Of a stretch of DNA of 64,000 bases, positions 32,554 to 42,200 are shown one piece after another. Made by a program: the position numbers and the translations under genes. Below the pieces are notes generated by a model. It was given only the letters and a program-made list of their open reading frames with translations. It had not been told where the DNA came from and made no database searches. Positions within the stretch are counted from its first letter, which is position 1, and each line of letters begins with the position of its first letter. The stretch comes from Cryobacterium sp. SO2 (lineage in GTDB: Bacteria > Actinomycetota > Actinomycetes > Actinomycetales > Microbacteriaceae), in contig NZ_CP117849.1 in assembly GCF_026151165.2 (NCBI RefSeq), forward strand, positions 1,550,001 through 1,614,000, read 5' to 3'.

Positions 32554-34242
32554 ATGGCCAATACTGAGCAGCAGCCCTGGGTGAAGCACTACCAACCGGG
32601 CGTGCCCGCCGAGATCGACCTGCCCACCGACTCGCTGGTGGCGATGCTCGAGCGCTCGGTCGCCGAGGCCGGCGATCACCCGGCGCTGGAGTTCTTCGGC
32701 CGCCGCACCACCTACACCGAGCTCGGCGCCCAGGTCGACCGGGCGGCAGAGGGACTGCGTCTGCTCGGAGTGCGAGCGGGCGACCGGGTGGCACTGATCC
32801 TGCCCAATTGCCCGCAGCACGTCGTCGCGTTCTACGCGGTGCTGCGCCTGGGTGGGGTGGTCGTGGAGCACAACCCCCTCTACACCTCGCCGGAGCTGCG
32901 CCACCAATTCGAAGACCACCAGGCCCGCATCGTGATCGCCTGGGACAAGGTCGCCCCGACCGTGCGCGCGTTCCCGGCCGACATCGAGATCGACCACGTG
33001 ATCTCGGTCAACCTGCTCGAGGCCTTCCCCACGGTGAAGCGCCTGGCGCTGTACCTGCCGGTCAAGAGCCTGCGGGAGTCCCGCGAGGCACTGTCCGGCT
33101 CCGCTCCCGGCACCACGCCGTTCAAACAGCTGCTCACGCACGGCGCCATCGACCCCGAACATCCGCGCCCCGGGCTGCACGACCTGGCCGCGATCCAGTA
33201 CACCTCCGGCACCACCGGCCGGCCCAAGGGGGCCATGCTCACCCACTACAACCTGCACTGCAATGCGCTCCAGGGTGAGGCGTGGATGCACGGCGCCGAG
33301 TATCGCAAGGAGATCTTCTACGCGATCCTGCCGATGTTCCACTCGTTCGGCCTCACCCTCTACCTCACCTACGGCATCCACAAGCAGGCGCTTCTGGTGC
33401 TGTTCCCCAAGTTCGACCCGAAGCTCGTGCTCGACGCCATGAAGAAGTCGCCGGCCACCGTGTACTGCGCGGTGCCGCCGATCTACGAGCGCACCGCGCT
33501 CGCCGCGAAGGAACGGGGCGTCTCGCTGCGCTCCTGCCGGTTCTGCATCTCCGGCGCCATGAACCTGCCCGACCACGTCGTGGAGCTGTGGGAGTCGGTG
33601 TCCGGCGGATTGCTCGTGGAAGGCTTCGGCATGACCGAGGCCTCTCCGGTGGCGCTGGGCAACCCGTTCTACCCGACCCGCAAGCCCGGCACGGTGGGCA
33701 TCCCGTTCCCGTCCACCCTGATGAAGGTCACCGACATCGACGACCCCACCGTAGAGGTGCCGCACGGGCAGCCGGGGGAGCTGCTGATCAAGGGACCTCA
33801 GGTGTTCCAGGGCTACTGGAACAACCCCGAAGAGACTGCCAAGACCCTCACCCCGGATGGCTGGTTGCGCTCGGGCGACATCGTCACCCAGGACGACGAC
33901 GGCTTCGCCACGATCGTGGACCGGGCCAAGGACCTCATCATCACCGGCGGGTTCAACGTGTCGCCCACCGAGGTCGAGACCGTGCTGCGCCTGCACGCCT
34001 CCGTGGTGGATGCGGCGGTGTTCGGGAAGACCCTCGAGCGCGGCGGCGAGATGGTCGTGGCCGCCGTGGAGCTGGAGCCCGGCGCCACGCTCGACGAGAA
34101 GGCCCTGCAGGACCACTGCCGGGAGCACCTGGCGGCATACAAGATTCCCCGTCGCATCGTGCAGATCACCGACACCCCGCGCACCATGCTCGGCAAGGTG
34201 CTGCGCCGCAAGGTGCGCGACCAGGTGCTGCCTACCCTCTGA
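32554..34242 (+). CDS. Long-chain fatty-acid-CoA ligase
   Basis: 562 residues from the ATG at 32554, with GGAGG eight bases upstream. The AMP-binding P-loop is YTSGTTGRPKGAMLTHYN (about 217-234); GFGMTEASP (about 360), GWLRSGDIV (about 440) and the C-terminal GKVLRRKVRDQ with the catalytic Lys complete the ANL superfamily layout. It activates fatty acids with ATP and CoA for degradation or lipid synthesis. Expected to associate with the inner membrane face. Confidence 0.93.
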   Translation: MANTEQQPWVKHYQPGVPAEIDLPTDSLVAMLERSVAEAGDHPALEFFGRRTTYTELGAQVDRAAEGLRLLGVRAGDRVALILPNCPQHVVAFYAVLRLGGVVVEHNPLYTSPELRHQFEDHQARIVIAWDKVAPTVRAFPADIEIDHVISVNLLEAFPTVKRLALYLPVKSLRESREALSGSAPGTTPFKQLLTHGAIDPEHPRPGLHDLAAIQYTSGTTGRPKGAMLTHYNLHCNALQGEAWMHGAEYRKEIFYAILPMFHSFGLTLYLTYGIHKQALLVLFPKFDPKLVLDAMKKSPATVYCAVPPIYERTALAAKERGVSLRSCRFCISGAMNLPDHVVELWESVSGGLLVEGFGMTEASPVALGNPFYPTRKPGTVGIPFPSTLMKVTDIDDPTVEVPHGQPGELLIKGPQVFQGYWNNPEETAKTLTPDGWLRSGDIVTQDDDGFATIVDRAKDLIITGGFNVSPTEVETVLRLHASVVDAAVFGKTLERGGEMVVAAVELEPGATLDEKALQDHCREHLAAYKIPRRIVQITDTPRTMLGKVLRRKVRDQVLPTL

Positions 34243-34262
34243 GCCGATCCGCGGATCCACCC

Positions 34263-34302
34263 TTGACCTTCCGACACTCAGCGATATATCGTTACGTATC
34301 GC
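34263..34302 (+). promoter_or_regulatory. Promoter with overlapping palindromic operator upstream of padR
   Basis: TTGACC (34263-34268) and TATCGT (34287-34292), 18 bp apart, form a promoter. The -10 box lies inside an imperfect inverted repeat, GCGATA at 34281-34286 and TATCGC at 34297-34302, a fitting site for autorepression by the PadR protein encoded downstream (ATG 34369). Confidence 0.6.
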
Positions 34303-34368
34303 GGAAGTTCCGCGAGGCGTGCCCGCAATTCCAGCGGATGCGCATTCCGTGAAAGGACGAATGCGGTC

Positions 34369-34992
34369 ATGAAGCGCTTTCATCACACACCTCCAGAATT
34401 CGGGAACTCCGAGTTCGGTCCCGGCATGCGCCGGGCCCACCACGACGCACCCCAAGAACACGGTCGTGGCTTCGGTCGCGGTTTCGGCCCAGGCGGCCCC
34501 GGTTTCGGCGGCTTCGGGCCGGGCTTCGGTCCGGGCGGCCCGCGCGGCTCCCGTCGTGCCAACAGGGGCGACGTTCGCTCGGCGATCCTGTCGCTGCTGG
34601 CCGACGGCCCCTCCAACGGCTACGGACTGATCCGGGCCATCGAGGAGAAGACCGGCGGAGCCTGGCGCCCCAGCCCCGGCTCCATCTATCCGACCCTGCA
34701 GCAGCTCGTCGACGAAGAACTCATCTCGCCGACCGGTACCGAGCGCCGCACCGACTATGAGCTGACCGAAGCCGGCCGGGCCTACCTGGCCGAACATGCC
34801 GACGACCTCAAGAAGGCCTGGGAGGCCACTCCCGGCCAGTCGGACGCCGACGCGGCCTTCCACGAGAGCGTCGGCAAGCTCTTCGGCGTCGTGCACCAGT
34901 TCCGCTCGTCGGCCACGGACGCCCAGCGTGCCGCGGCCACCGAGAAGCTCGACGAGGTGCGGCGCGCGCTGTACCTCATCCTCGCCGACTGA
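34369..34992 (+). CDS. PadR family transcriptional regulator with Gly/Phe/Pro-rich N-terminus
   Basis: 207 residues. After a disordered segment rich in Gly, Phe and Pro (about 25-65), the winged helix begins: DVRSAILSLLADGPSNGYGLI (about 68-88), PSPGSIYPTLQQLVDEELI (about 103-121), then YELTEAGRAYLAEH and a helical dimerisation tail. PadR proteins usually repress an adjacent efflux gene; none is downstream here, only a deleted nitroreductase. AAAGGA lies 11 bp before the ATG. Confidence 0.9.
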   Translation: MKRFHHTPPEFGNSEFGPGMRRAHHDAPQEHGRGFGRGFGPGGPGFGGFGPGFGPGGPRGSRRANRGDVRSAILSLLADGPSNGYGLIRAIEEKTGGAWRPSPGSIYPTLQQLVDEELISPTGTERRTDYELTEAGRAYLAEHADDLKKAWEATPGQSDADAAFHESVGKLFGVVHQFRSSATDAQRAAATEKLDEVRRALYLILAD

Positions 34993-35015
34993 CCACTCGC
35001 TGAGTGCGGGCGACC

Positions 35016-35032
35016 GGGGCCAGAATGGCCCC
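35016..35032. other. Short hairpin between padR and the nitroreductase remnant
   Basis: GGGGCCA and TGGCCCC form a perfect 7-bp stem with a GAA loop. It could be a weak terminator for padR; there is no U-tract. Confidence 0.35.
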
Positions 35033-35044
35033 AAGTCAGCCGTC

Positions 35045-35308
35045 GTGCCCCTGGTTCGCTCGATCGCGGCGCCGTTGACCCGTACTCGCCTATTCCGGGC
35101 GGCCGCACCGGTGCTGCTGCCGCACGTCGAGCGGGTGCGGGGCCGTCCCCTGCCGGTCAGGGCGCACCTCATCGCTCCGGGCGACAGGGACGCGGCCTGG
35201 GCCCGGATCGAGGCGCAGTGGCCGGGATATCGCGCCTACGAGCGCGACTCGGGGCGCGTGGTGCGGCTGTTCCTGCTGCGCCCGATTACCCGGCCGACGT
35301 CACCATAG
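35045..35308 (+). pseudogene. Deazaflavin (F420)-dependent nitroreductase-like gene with an internal deletion
   Basis: The 87-residue product begins like Ddn-family nitroreductases (LVRSIAAPLTRTRLFRAAAP, then LLPHVERV) and ends like them (DRDAAWARIEAQWPGYRAYE, SGRVVRLFLLRP). The central part of the family, about 60-80 residues with the Ser/Thr-Thr-Gly-Arg F420-binding segment, is missing at RVRGRPLPV. The frame is intact across the join. The gene is therefore probably inactive. GTG start at 35045. Confidence 0.6.
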
Positions 35309-35645
35309 CGGCCGGCGGCGGAGCGGGTCCCCGCAGGTCGCCCAAAAAACTTCCGACCCAATTTTCGGCGCGCTCAGTGTGGGTTTCCCCGGTGTAACCG
35401 CACTTCAATCGGCAGGCGAATGGAACCTGATCGGGGATTTTCCTGAACCTGCAGATCTCACCGGAAAGCGCAAGAGCATTTGGGGGGCTCGGATGACATT
35501 CCCGGCACAAAGTGAGGAAGTGTGCAGAAACCTGTTGCAGGGTGGTCACTTCGCCCGGGCGGGCCCCCGCCCGTGGAACGTCGACTAAGAATCGCACCGC
35601 GCCAGACGCCTCACGCGATTCGCCCCGTGAAAGACATACTGAACC
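35309..35645. other. 337-bp gene-free leader region upstream of the secreted lysozyme-like gene
   Basis: No convincing gene. It holds an AT-richer block near 35341-35366 that may be a promoter and a GC hairpin (CGGGCGGG/CCCGCCCG) near 35558-35575. A short open frame at 35379-35588 has no family resemblance. A long 5' leader is plausible. Confidence 0.4.
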
Positions 35646-36596
35646 TTGAATTCGCCGTTTTCCCGTACTTCAGCCCGACCCAGCACCACCGGAGAGGCCG
35701 CGCAGGGTGAGACCCGGGCGACCATCACCCACCGCACCCGCGTGACCCGTCGCACCGCAGCCGGCGTAGCCGTTCTCGTCGTCGGCGCGATGGCCGGAAC
35801 CGGCTTCGTGCTGCAGCCCGCCATGGCGGCCCAGAACGACCGCGTTGCCGAGACTGCCGCCCTCACTGCCAGCACCGGCTTGCACTCCGAGCAGCTCGAC
35901 AGTTACAGCACTGTGGCCACGGCCCACGCCGAGAAGGCGGCAGAGGGCACCATCGCCGGCGCAACCGCGGTGATCACTGCAGCCCAGAACAAAGCCGACG
36001 CCACCGGCCTGGCCACCAGTGTGGCCATGCTGAGCAACTACGAGCAGTTGGCCCCCGAGCGCATCTACGAGCTTGTCGACACCGCGAACACGCAGGTGCC
36101 TCCGGTGCAGGCAGCGACGGCCGAGGCCGATCGGGTCGCCGCCGAGCAGGCCGCAGCCGCTGCTGCCGCCGCCCAGGCCGCCGCCGAGCAGGCTGCAGCC
36201 GAGGAGGCCGCCGCCGCGGCCGTCGCCGCCGAGGAAGCGCAGGCCGCTCCTGAGGCCAGCAGCGCGCCCGCGCCGTCCGCGCCGTCGAACCCCAGCGCCG
36301 CCCAGGCCACCGCCCGCGACATGATGTCGTCCAAGTACGGCTGGGGCGCCGACCAGTTCGGCTGCCTCGTGAGCCTGTGGGACAAGGAGTCCGGCTGGAA
36401 CGTGAACGCGTACAACGCTTCGAGCGGGGCCGCCGGCATCCCGCAGGCGCTTCCCGGCAGCAAGATGGCCTCGGCCGGCTCGGACTGGGCCACCAACGCC
36501 GCCACCCAGATCTCCTGGGGCCTCGGCTACATCTCCGGCAGCTACGGCACCCCGTGCGCAGCCTGGGCCAAGTCTGAATCCGTCGGCTGGTACTAG
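35646..36596 (+). CDS. Secreted protein with C-terminal lysozyme-like/transglycosylase domain
   Basis: 316 residues beginning at TTG. An Arg-rich N-terminus precedes a hydrophobic signal (TAAGVAVLVVGAMAGTGFVL, about 38-57) and an AMA cleavage site. Next come a helical segment (about 60-155), a long Ala/Glu low-complexity stretch (about 160-215) and a C-terminal domain: ATARDMMSSKYGW, FGCLVSLWDKESGWNVNAYN, ASSGAAGIPQALPGSKMAS, and the repeated Trp-Gly. The Glu in DKESGWN is the expected catalytic residue of this lytic transglycosylase-like fold common in actinobacteria. Role: cell-wall remodelling. Confidence 0.85.
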   Translation: MNSPFSRTSARPSTTGEAAQGETRATITHRTRVTRRTAAGVAVLVVGAMAGTGFVLQPAMAAQNDRVAETAALTASTGLHSEQLDSYSTVATAHAEKAAEGTIAGATAVITAAQNKADATGLATSVAMLSNYEQLAPERIYELVDTANTQVPPVQAATAEADRVAAEQAAAAAAAAQAAAEQAAAEEAAAAAVAAEEAQAAPEASSAPAPSAPSNPSAAQATARDMMSSKYGWGADQFGCLVSLWDKESGWNVNAYNASSGAAGIPQALPGSKMASAGSDWATNAATQISWGLGYISGSYGTPCAAWAKSESVGWY

Positions 36597-36666
36597 TCGG
36601 CAGGTCCTCACCGAATCCGTCGCCGCCCGGGCTGCAGAGGTGTGAAGGCGGGCGTACTCTCGGGGC

Positions 36667-37128
36667 ATGAAACGTGCGCTCGCGTTCGGTCTGGTCCTCG
36701 CTCAGATCCTGCTGCTCGTGGCTCTGCTGATCATTCCCCATGGCTCGGTGTGGCCGGTCAACGGGTTTGTGGTGGCCACGTCGGTGGCGCTCGTCGTGGT
36801 GGGGGTGACCCTCGCCGTGCAGGGCTCCACCACGCTCGGCCCCGCCATGACGGCCAGTCCGATCCCGCGGGAGAACGCCCCGCTGGCCACCAACGGCGTG
36901 TACGGCATCGTGCGCAACCCGATCTACACCGGGCTGATGACGGGCGGCCTCGGCCTGGTGCTGTTCGGCGCGTCCCTCCTGCACGTCGTGACCTGGCTGG
37001 CGCTGGTGGGCCTGCTCTCCGGCAAGGCGCGCTGGGAGGAACGGATGCTCGTCGATGAGCATCCGGCGTACTCGGAGTATGCGGCCAGGGTGGGACGGTT
37101 TCTGCCCGGTGTCGGCCGAATCCGGTGA
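36667..37128 (+). CDS. Isoprenylcysteine carboxyl methyltransferase (ICMT) family membrane protein
   Basis: 153 residues, four hydrophobic spans. The ICMT/PEMT signature GVYGIVRNPIYTGLM (about 77-91) is followed by KARWEERMLVDEHPAYSEYAARVGRFLPG (about 119-147), with the SAM-binding Glu-Glu. It methylates an unknown small or lipid substrate in the membrane. It precedes the LLM oxidoreductase gene by 40 bp in the same direction. Confidence 0.88.
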   Translation: MKRALAFGLVLAQILLLVALLIIPHGSVWPVNGFVVATSVALVVVGVTLAVQGSTTLGPAMTASPIPRENAPLATNGVYGIVRNPIYTGLMTGGLGLVLFGASLLHVVTWLALVGLLSGKARWEERMLVDEHPAYSEYAARVGRFLPGVGRIR

Positions 37129-37168
37129 GAACGGGAACGATTCGCCGCCGAAAACCGTTACCCACAGC

Positions 37169-38167
37169 ATGACGACACCGCTCTCCATTCTCGACCTCGC
37201 GCCCATCGCCCCCGGGCAGACCATCAGGGAGAGCTTCGCGGCCAGCGTCGCGCTCGCCCAGGCGGCCGAAAAGCATGGGTACGAGCGGGTCTGGTACGCC
37301 GAGCACCACAACATGCCCACGATCGCGTCGTCGGCCACGAGCGTGCTGGTGGGCCACGTCGCCTCGCAGACGTCGACCATCCGCCTGGGTTCCGGTGGCG
37401 TGATGCTGCCCAACCACTCTCCGCTCACCATCGCGGAGCAGTTCGGCACCCTCGCCGAGCTCTACCCCGACCGGATCGACCTGGGCCTGGGCCGGGCGCC
37501 CGGCAGCGACCAGACCACGGCCAGGGCCATGCGCCGCGACCCGCGCGCCTCCGACCAGTTTCCGCAGGACGTGATGGAACTGCAGGCCTACCTGCGTGAC
37601 GAATCGATCATCCCCGGCGTGCGGGCCGTGCCCGGAGCGGGCACCAACGTTCCCCTCTACATCCTCGGGTCGTCGCTGTTCGGCGCCGGTCTCGCCGCCG
37701 CGCTGGGCCTGCCGTACGCCTTCGCGTCGCACTTCGCGCCCGGCTCGCTCTTCGAGGCCGTCGCCACCTACCGCCGGGACTTCCAGCCGTCGGCGCAGCT
37801 CGCCGAGCCGTACTTGATGGTGGCGGCCAATGTGATCGCGGCCGACGACGCCGCGGATGCCACCGAGCAGTTCGAGATCATGCGCCGCTCGCGGGTGCGC
37901 GGCATGATCTCCCGGGGCCCGGCAACGCCGGACTACTCCGACGCCCAGATCGACGCCTTCCTCACCACCACGGAGGGCAGCCGCCTGGCCGACATGATGC
38001 GGTACACGGCCGTGGGCACGCCCACGGATGTTCGCGTCTTCCTCGACGACCTCGCCGCAGCCACCCAGGCCGACGAGCTCATCGTGGCGCATGCGTCGCA
38101 GCAGATCGGTGACCGGCTGCGCTCCGTGGAGCTGACCGCCGGCGCCATGCTTGGCGCCCTGGCCTGA
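37169..38167 (+). CDS. LLM class flavin-dependent oxidoreductase (MsnO8-type)
   Basis: 332 residues from the ATG at 37169. LDLAPIAPGQTIRESF, YERVWYAEHHNMPTIASSATSVL, IRLGSGGVMLPNHSPLTIAEQF and DLGLGRAPGSDQTT are characteristic of the alkanal-monooxygenase-like (LuxA-type) TIM-barrel family, MsnO8 subgroup. It uses FMNH2 or a similar reduced flavin to oxygenate an unknown substrate. No obvious Shine-Dalgarno. Confidence 0.9.
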   Translation: MTTPLSILDLAPIAPGQTIRESFAASVALAQAAEKHGYERVWYAEHHNMPTIASSATSVLVGHVASQTSTIRLGSGGVMLPNHSPLTIAEQFGTLAELYPDRIDLGLGRAPGSDQTTARAMRRDPRASDQFPQDVMELQAYLRDESIIPGVRAVPGAGTNVPLYILGSSLFGAGLAAALGLPYAFASHFAPGSLFEAVATYRRDFQPSAQLAEPYLMVAANVIAADDAADATEQFEIMRRSRVRGMISRGPATPDYSDAQIDAFLTTTEGSRLADMMRYTAVGTPTDVRVFLDDLAAATQADELIVAHASQQIGDRLRSVELTAGAMLGALA

Positions 38168-38216
38168 GCCGGCCGGGCGGTGAGGCGCTGAGGTCGCGGC
38201 TCAGCTCCCGGATGCC

Positions 38217-38260
38217 CTCGAGCTCCTCGAGCTCCTCGAGCTCCTCGAGCTCCTTGAGCT
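38217..38260. repeat. 9-bp tandem repeat (CTCGAGCTC) at the phosphatase stop codon
   Basis: Four perfect copies of CTCGAGCTC (38217-38252) and a fifth degenerate copy (38253-38260) reach into the TAG stop of the minus-strand phosphatase gene at 38259-38261. CTCGAG and GAGCTC are themselves palindromic, so the array can fold and may act as a terminator. Read through the stop in frame, it would encode Glu-Glu-Leu repeats. Confidence 0.85.
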
Positions 38261-38927
38261 AAGAGGCATCCAGCGCTTCGCCGGTCGGGTCGACGGCATC
38301 CGCGTCGACCAGGGGCATGCCGCCCAGCGGCACACCCGCCCAGGAGAGCAGGGTCCAGCCGTCTTCCGGCGAGCCGGACAGTTCGACCACGCCGGTGTTG
38401 TCGAGGTCGTGCAGCCCCGCGAACATCGGCGGCACATTCGTGGCGCGGGCCGCTGCCCACACCCGGATGGCCGCGCCATGGCTGAACACGGCCGCGGTGT
38501 GTCCGCTGGCCGCGGCCACCGCGATGTCGGCGTCGAACCTGGCGAAGAACGCGTGCCCGTCCGGGCCGCCCGGCATGCCCACATCGAGGTTGCCGGCTCC
38601 CCAGGCGAACACGGTCTCCATGTACCGCCGCACCGAGGCATGGTCGCTGCGCCGCTCGAGCGTGCCGGCCTCGATCTCGTGCAGGCCGTCGGCCACCTGG
38701 ATGTCGAGCCCGCGATCCAGGGCGAGGGGCCGGGCGGTGAGCTGAGTGCGGTGCAGCGTGGACGCGAAGATCGTGTCGATGGAATCGAACCGGAGCGCCT
38801 CGGGAATGACGGCCGCCTGACGCTCACCGAGCTCGGTGAGGCCGGGGCCCGGGTGGGCGGTATCGAGCTGCCCGAGCACGTTCGCGGGCGTCTGGCCGTG
38901 GCGGATCAACAGGAGTCGCATGGTCAT
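38259..38927 (-). CDS. Histidine phosphatase family protein
   Basis: 222 residues from the ATG at 38927; the frame runs on to 39239 without family resemblance and across a hairpin. MRLLLIRHGQTPANV (about 3-17) has the catalytic His; ASTLHRTQLTARPL (about 55-68) and AVFSHGAAIRVWA (about 145-157) complete the site. Unknown phosphoester substrate, possibly a phosphoglycerate mutase-like enzyme. It ends within a 9-bp tandem repeat. Confidence 0.88.
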   Translation of the reverse strand: MTMRLLLIRHGQTPANVLGQLDTAHPGPGLTELGERQAAVIPEALRFDSIDTIFASTLHRTQLTARPLALDRGLDIQVADGLHEIEAGTLERRSDHASVRRYMETVFAWGAGNLDVGMPGGPDGHAFFARFDADIAVAAASGHTAAVFSHGAAIRVWAAARATNVPPMFAGLHDLDNTGVVELSGSPEDGWTLLSWAGVPLGGMPLVDADAVDPTGEALDAS

Positions 38928-39016
38928 CCCAGCATAAGCACGGCGCCGCCGAGACGACAGTCGATGGGCAGGTCGATGGGAAACCACCAGCCGGGTACCG
39001 GTGAGCCCACATCGAG

Positions 39017-39065
39017 TTGCCGGAAAACACCCCTTCAGGGCTCCTGAAGGGGATTTTTGCGGCAA
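39017..39065. terminator. Nested palindrome with T-tract in the divergent intergenic region
   Basis: CCCCTTCAGG (39030-39039) pairs with CCTGAAGGGG (39043-39052) around a GCT loop and is followed by ATTTTTG, a canonical intrinsic terminator on the plus strand. An outer TTGCCG (39017-39022) and CGGCAA (39060-39065) extend the symmetry. It lies between two divergently transcribed genes, where a plus-strand terminator implies a short unrecognised transcript or an attenuator. Confidence 0.7.
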
Positions 39066-39214
39066 GTCGACGCGTTGTAACCCCTCGAGTTGGAGTCCGT
39101 CGCGTGCCGACGGCCGAGCGTTCGCCGGGCGTTCACCGCACGTTCTCCCGGCATCGCCACAGTGGACCGGGCCCATCCGAGGCTCGTCACCCACAGCCTC
39201 GAAAGGGCCTTTCT

Positions 39215-42200
39215 GTGCGCACTCACTGGCGTCGGCCAAGCCTGGCCGCCATCCTCACTCTCGCCCTGGCGGTTCCACTCGCCGCCACCCAGAGCCCGGC
39301 AATGGCCGCCCCGGCTCCCTCGGTTCGCATCAACGAGGTCGAATCCGATGGCGGTACGCCCGGCGACTGGGTCGAACTGACCAACATCGGCAGCAGTGCA
39401 GCGGATGTCTCGGGCTGGGTACTGAAGGACGACAAAGACGAGCGCACCTTCGGGCTGCCGGCCGACACCGTCATCGCGCCCGGTGGATTCCTGGCCGTCG
39501 ACGTGGACGGCGACGGCGCCACCAACTTCGGCCTCGGCAAGGCCGATACCGCCCGGCTGTTCCTGGCCGACGGCAGCACCCTGGTCGACTCCTACGCCTG
39601 GACCGCACACGCGAGCACCACGTGGGGGCGCTGCCCGGACGGCACGGGCGAGTTCCGCGAGACGACGGCATCCACCCGCGGCGCCGCGAACGCCTGCGAC
39701 GTGTCCGCCGCCGACAACGTGCGCATCAACGAGGTGGAGTCCAACGGCGGCACCCCCGGCGACTGGATCGAGCTCGTCAACGTGGGCACCGCTGCGGTGG
39801 ACGCCTCCGGCCTGGTACTCAAGGACAATGACGACACCCACGCGGCCGTCGTGCCCGAGGGGTCGACCATCGCTGCCGGCGGTTACCTCGTGGTCGAAGC
39901 GCCCACCATGGATTACGGCCTCGGCGGCGCCGACAGCGCCCGCCTGTTCGACACCGACGGGGTCACCCTGATCGACTCCTACGCCTGGACGGCGCACGCA
40001 GCATCCACCTACGGTCGCTGCCCCGACGGCACCGGTGACTTCGCCGACACGGCCACCGCCACCAAGGGCACGGCCAATGACTGCGTCGTGCCCGTCACAG
40101 CGGATGTGCGCATCAGCGAGACCGAGTCCAGCGGCGGAACGCCCGGCGACTGGGTGGAGCTGTTCAACCCGGGGTCGACCGACGTCGACCTCGCCGGCTG
40201 GATCGTGCGCGACAACGACGACACCCACACCGCTGTCCTGCCGACCGGCTCGGTGATCGCCGCCGGCGGGTACTTCGTCGTGGAAGAGAGCATGCTCGGC
40301 TTCGGCCTGGGGTCGGCCGATTCCGCGCGCCTGTTCGCCGCTGACGGCGTCACCCTGGTCAGTTCGGTGAGCTGGACCAGCCACGCGGCCACGACCTGGG
40401 GCACCTGCCCCGGCACCACCGAGCTCGTGCAGATGACGTCCTCGACCAAGGGCGCCGCGAACGACTGCGGGTCACCCGTGCGCCTCAACGAGATCGAGTC
40501 GAGCGGCGGCACGCCCGGCGACTGGGTCGAGCTGGTCAACAACGGCAGCACCGGCGCGGATATCTCCGGCTTCGTCGTCAAGGACAACGACGACACCCAC
40601 GCCGTTGTTCTCCCCAACGGTACGAGCATCGCGGCCGGGGGATACCTCGCGATCGACGTGGACGTCGACGGCGGATTCGGGCTCGGCGGCGCAGACACCG
40701 CCCGCCTCTTCGCCGCCGACGGCAGCACCCTGCTGGACAGCTACTCCTGGACCGCGCACGCCGCGACCAGCTACGGACGCTGCCCGGACGGCACCGGCGA
40801 TTTCGCCGTGACGACGGCCAGCAGCAAGGGCGCCGTGAACAGCTGCGCCGGCGACCTGGTCACGGCGGCCTGGCCCGGCTCGGCCCAGGTGCGCACCGTC
40901 GACCCTGCCGGAGTGCTCGGCGGCAACATGAGCGGGCTCGCCTATGAAGACGACGCCACCGGCACCGGCACCGTGGGCGACGTGCTCTGGGCCGCCAAGA
41001 ACGGCCCCGGCACGCTCTACAAGCTTGTCTCCGACGGCACCGACTGGGCGCCGGACACCACCGACGGCTGGGGCGCCGGCAAGCTGCTGCACTACACCGA
41101 CGGCACCGGCGATGTTGATGCCGAAGGTGTCACGCTGACCGCGGCCGGCTCCGCAGGCGGCGTGTTCATCGCCAGCGAGCGCAACAACAATGTGAGCGGG
41201 GTGAGCCGGCCCGCTGTGCTGCGTTACGACGCATCCGCAACAGGCAGCGAGCTCACCGCGACCATGGACTGGGACCTCACCGCCGACCTGCCCGTCGTGG
41301 GCGCCAACGCCGGCCTCGAGGCGATCGCCTGGGTGCCGGACACGTTCCTGGTGGCCGAGGGGATGCTCGACGAGAGCACGAACGCCGCCTACGACCCGGC
41401 CGACTATGCCGGCCACGGCGCCGGCCTGTTCTTCGTGGGCCTCGAGGCCAACGGCACCATCTACGCCTACGCGCTCGACCAGGAGTCCGGCGGGTACACC
41501 AGGATCGCCACCATCGCCAGCGGATTCAGCGGGGTGATGGACCTCGAGTTCGAGGCCGCGACCGGCCGGTTCTGGGCCGTCTGCGACGACACCTGCGCGG
41601 GTCGCTCCGCGGTTCTCGAGGTTGCGCAGTCCGGCGTCACCGACGGTCGCTTCACCGTCGCGACCGTCTACGAGCGCCCCGCCTCGATGCCGAACATCAA
41701 CAACGAGGGCTTCGCCATCGCCCCGCAGGGCAGCTGCACCACGGGCAGCACCAGTGCGTTCTGGGCCGACGATTCCAACACGGGCGGCTTCGCGATCCGG
41801 GCGGGCAGCCTCGACTGCACCCCGACTCCGGTTCCCACCACCGAGCCGACCCCGGTTCCGACAACGGAGCCGACGGCCGAGCCGACCCCGGTTCCGACAA
41901 CGGAGCCGACGGCCGAGCCGACCCCGGTTCCGACAACGGAGCCGACGGCCGAGCCGACCCCGGTTCCGACAACGGAGCCGACGGCCGAGCCGACCCCGGT
42001 TCCGACAACGGAGCCGACGGCCGAGCCGACCCCGGTTCCGACAACGGAGCCGACGACAGAGCCGACCGCCGAGCCGAGCCCGGAACCGACGACGGAGCCG
42101 ACCCCGGCGCCGACCACGGCGCCCAGCCCGGAGCCGACGACGGAGCCGAGTCCGGAACCGAGCGCCGAGCCGACCACGGAACCGAGCGCCGAGCCGACCA

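Noticed and set aside
35379..35588. 69-codon open frame in the long leader
   Set aside because: No family resemblance and poor start context; likely chance in GC-rich DNA.
35309..35645. Possible c-di-AMP (ydaO) riboswitch before the lysozyme-like gene
   Set aside because: Such riboswitches often precede wall hydrolases, and GAACCTGCAGATCTCACC near 35447 resembles one conserved block, but the other conserved blocks (for example GGGGTGAATC) are absent.
41849..42060. CRISPR-like regular repeats
   Set aside because: Repeats are contiguous 36-bp coding units with no spacers and encode a Pro/Thr stalk.
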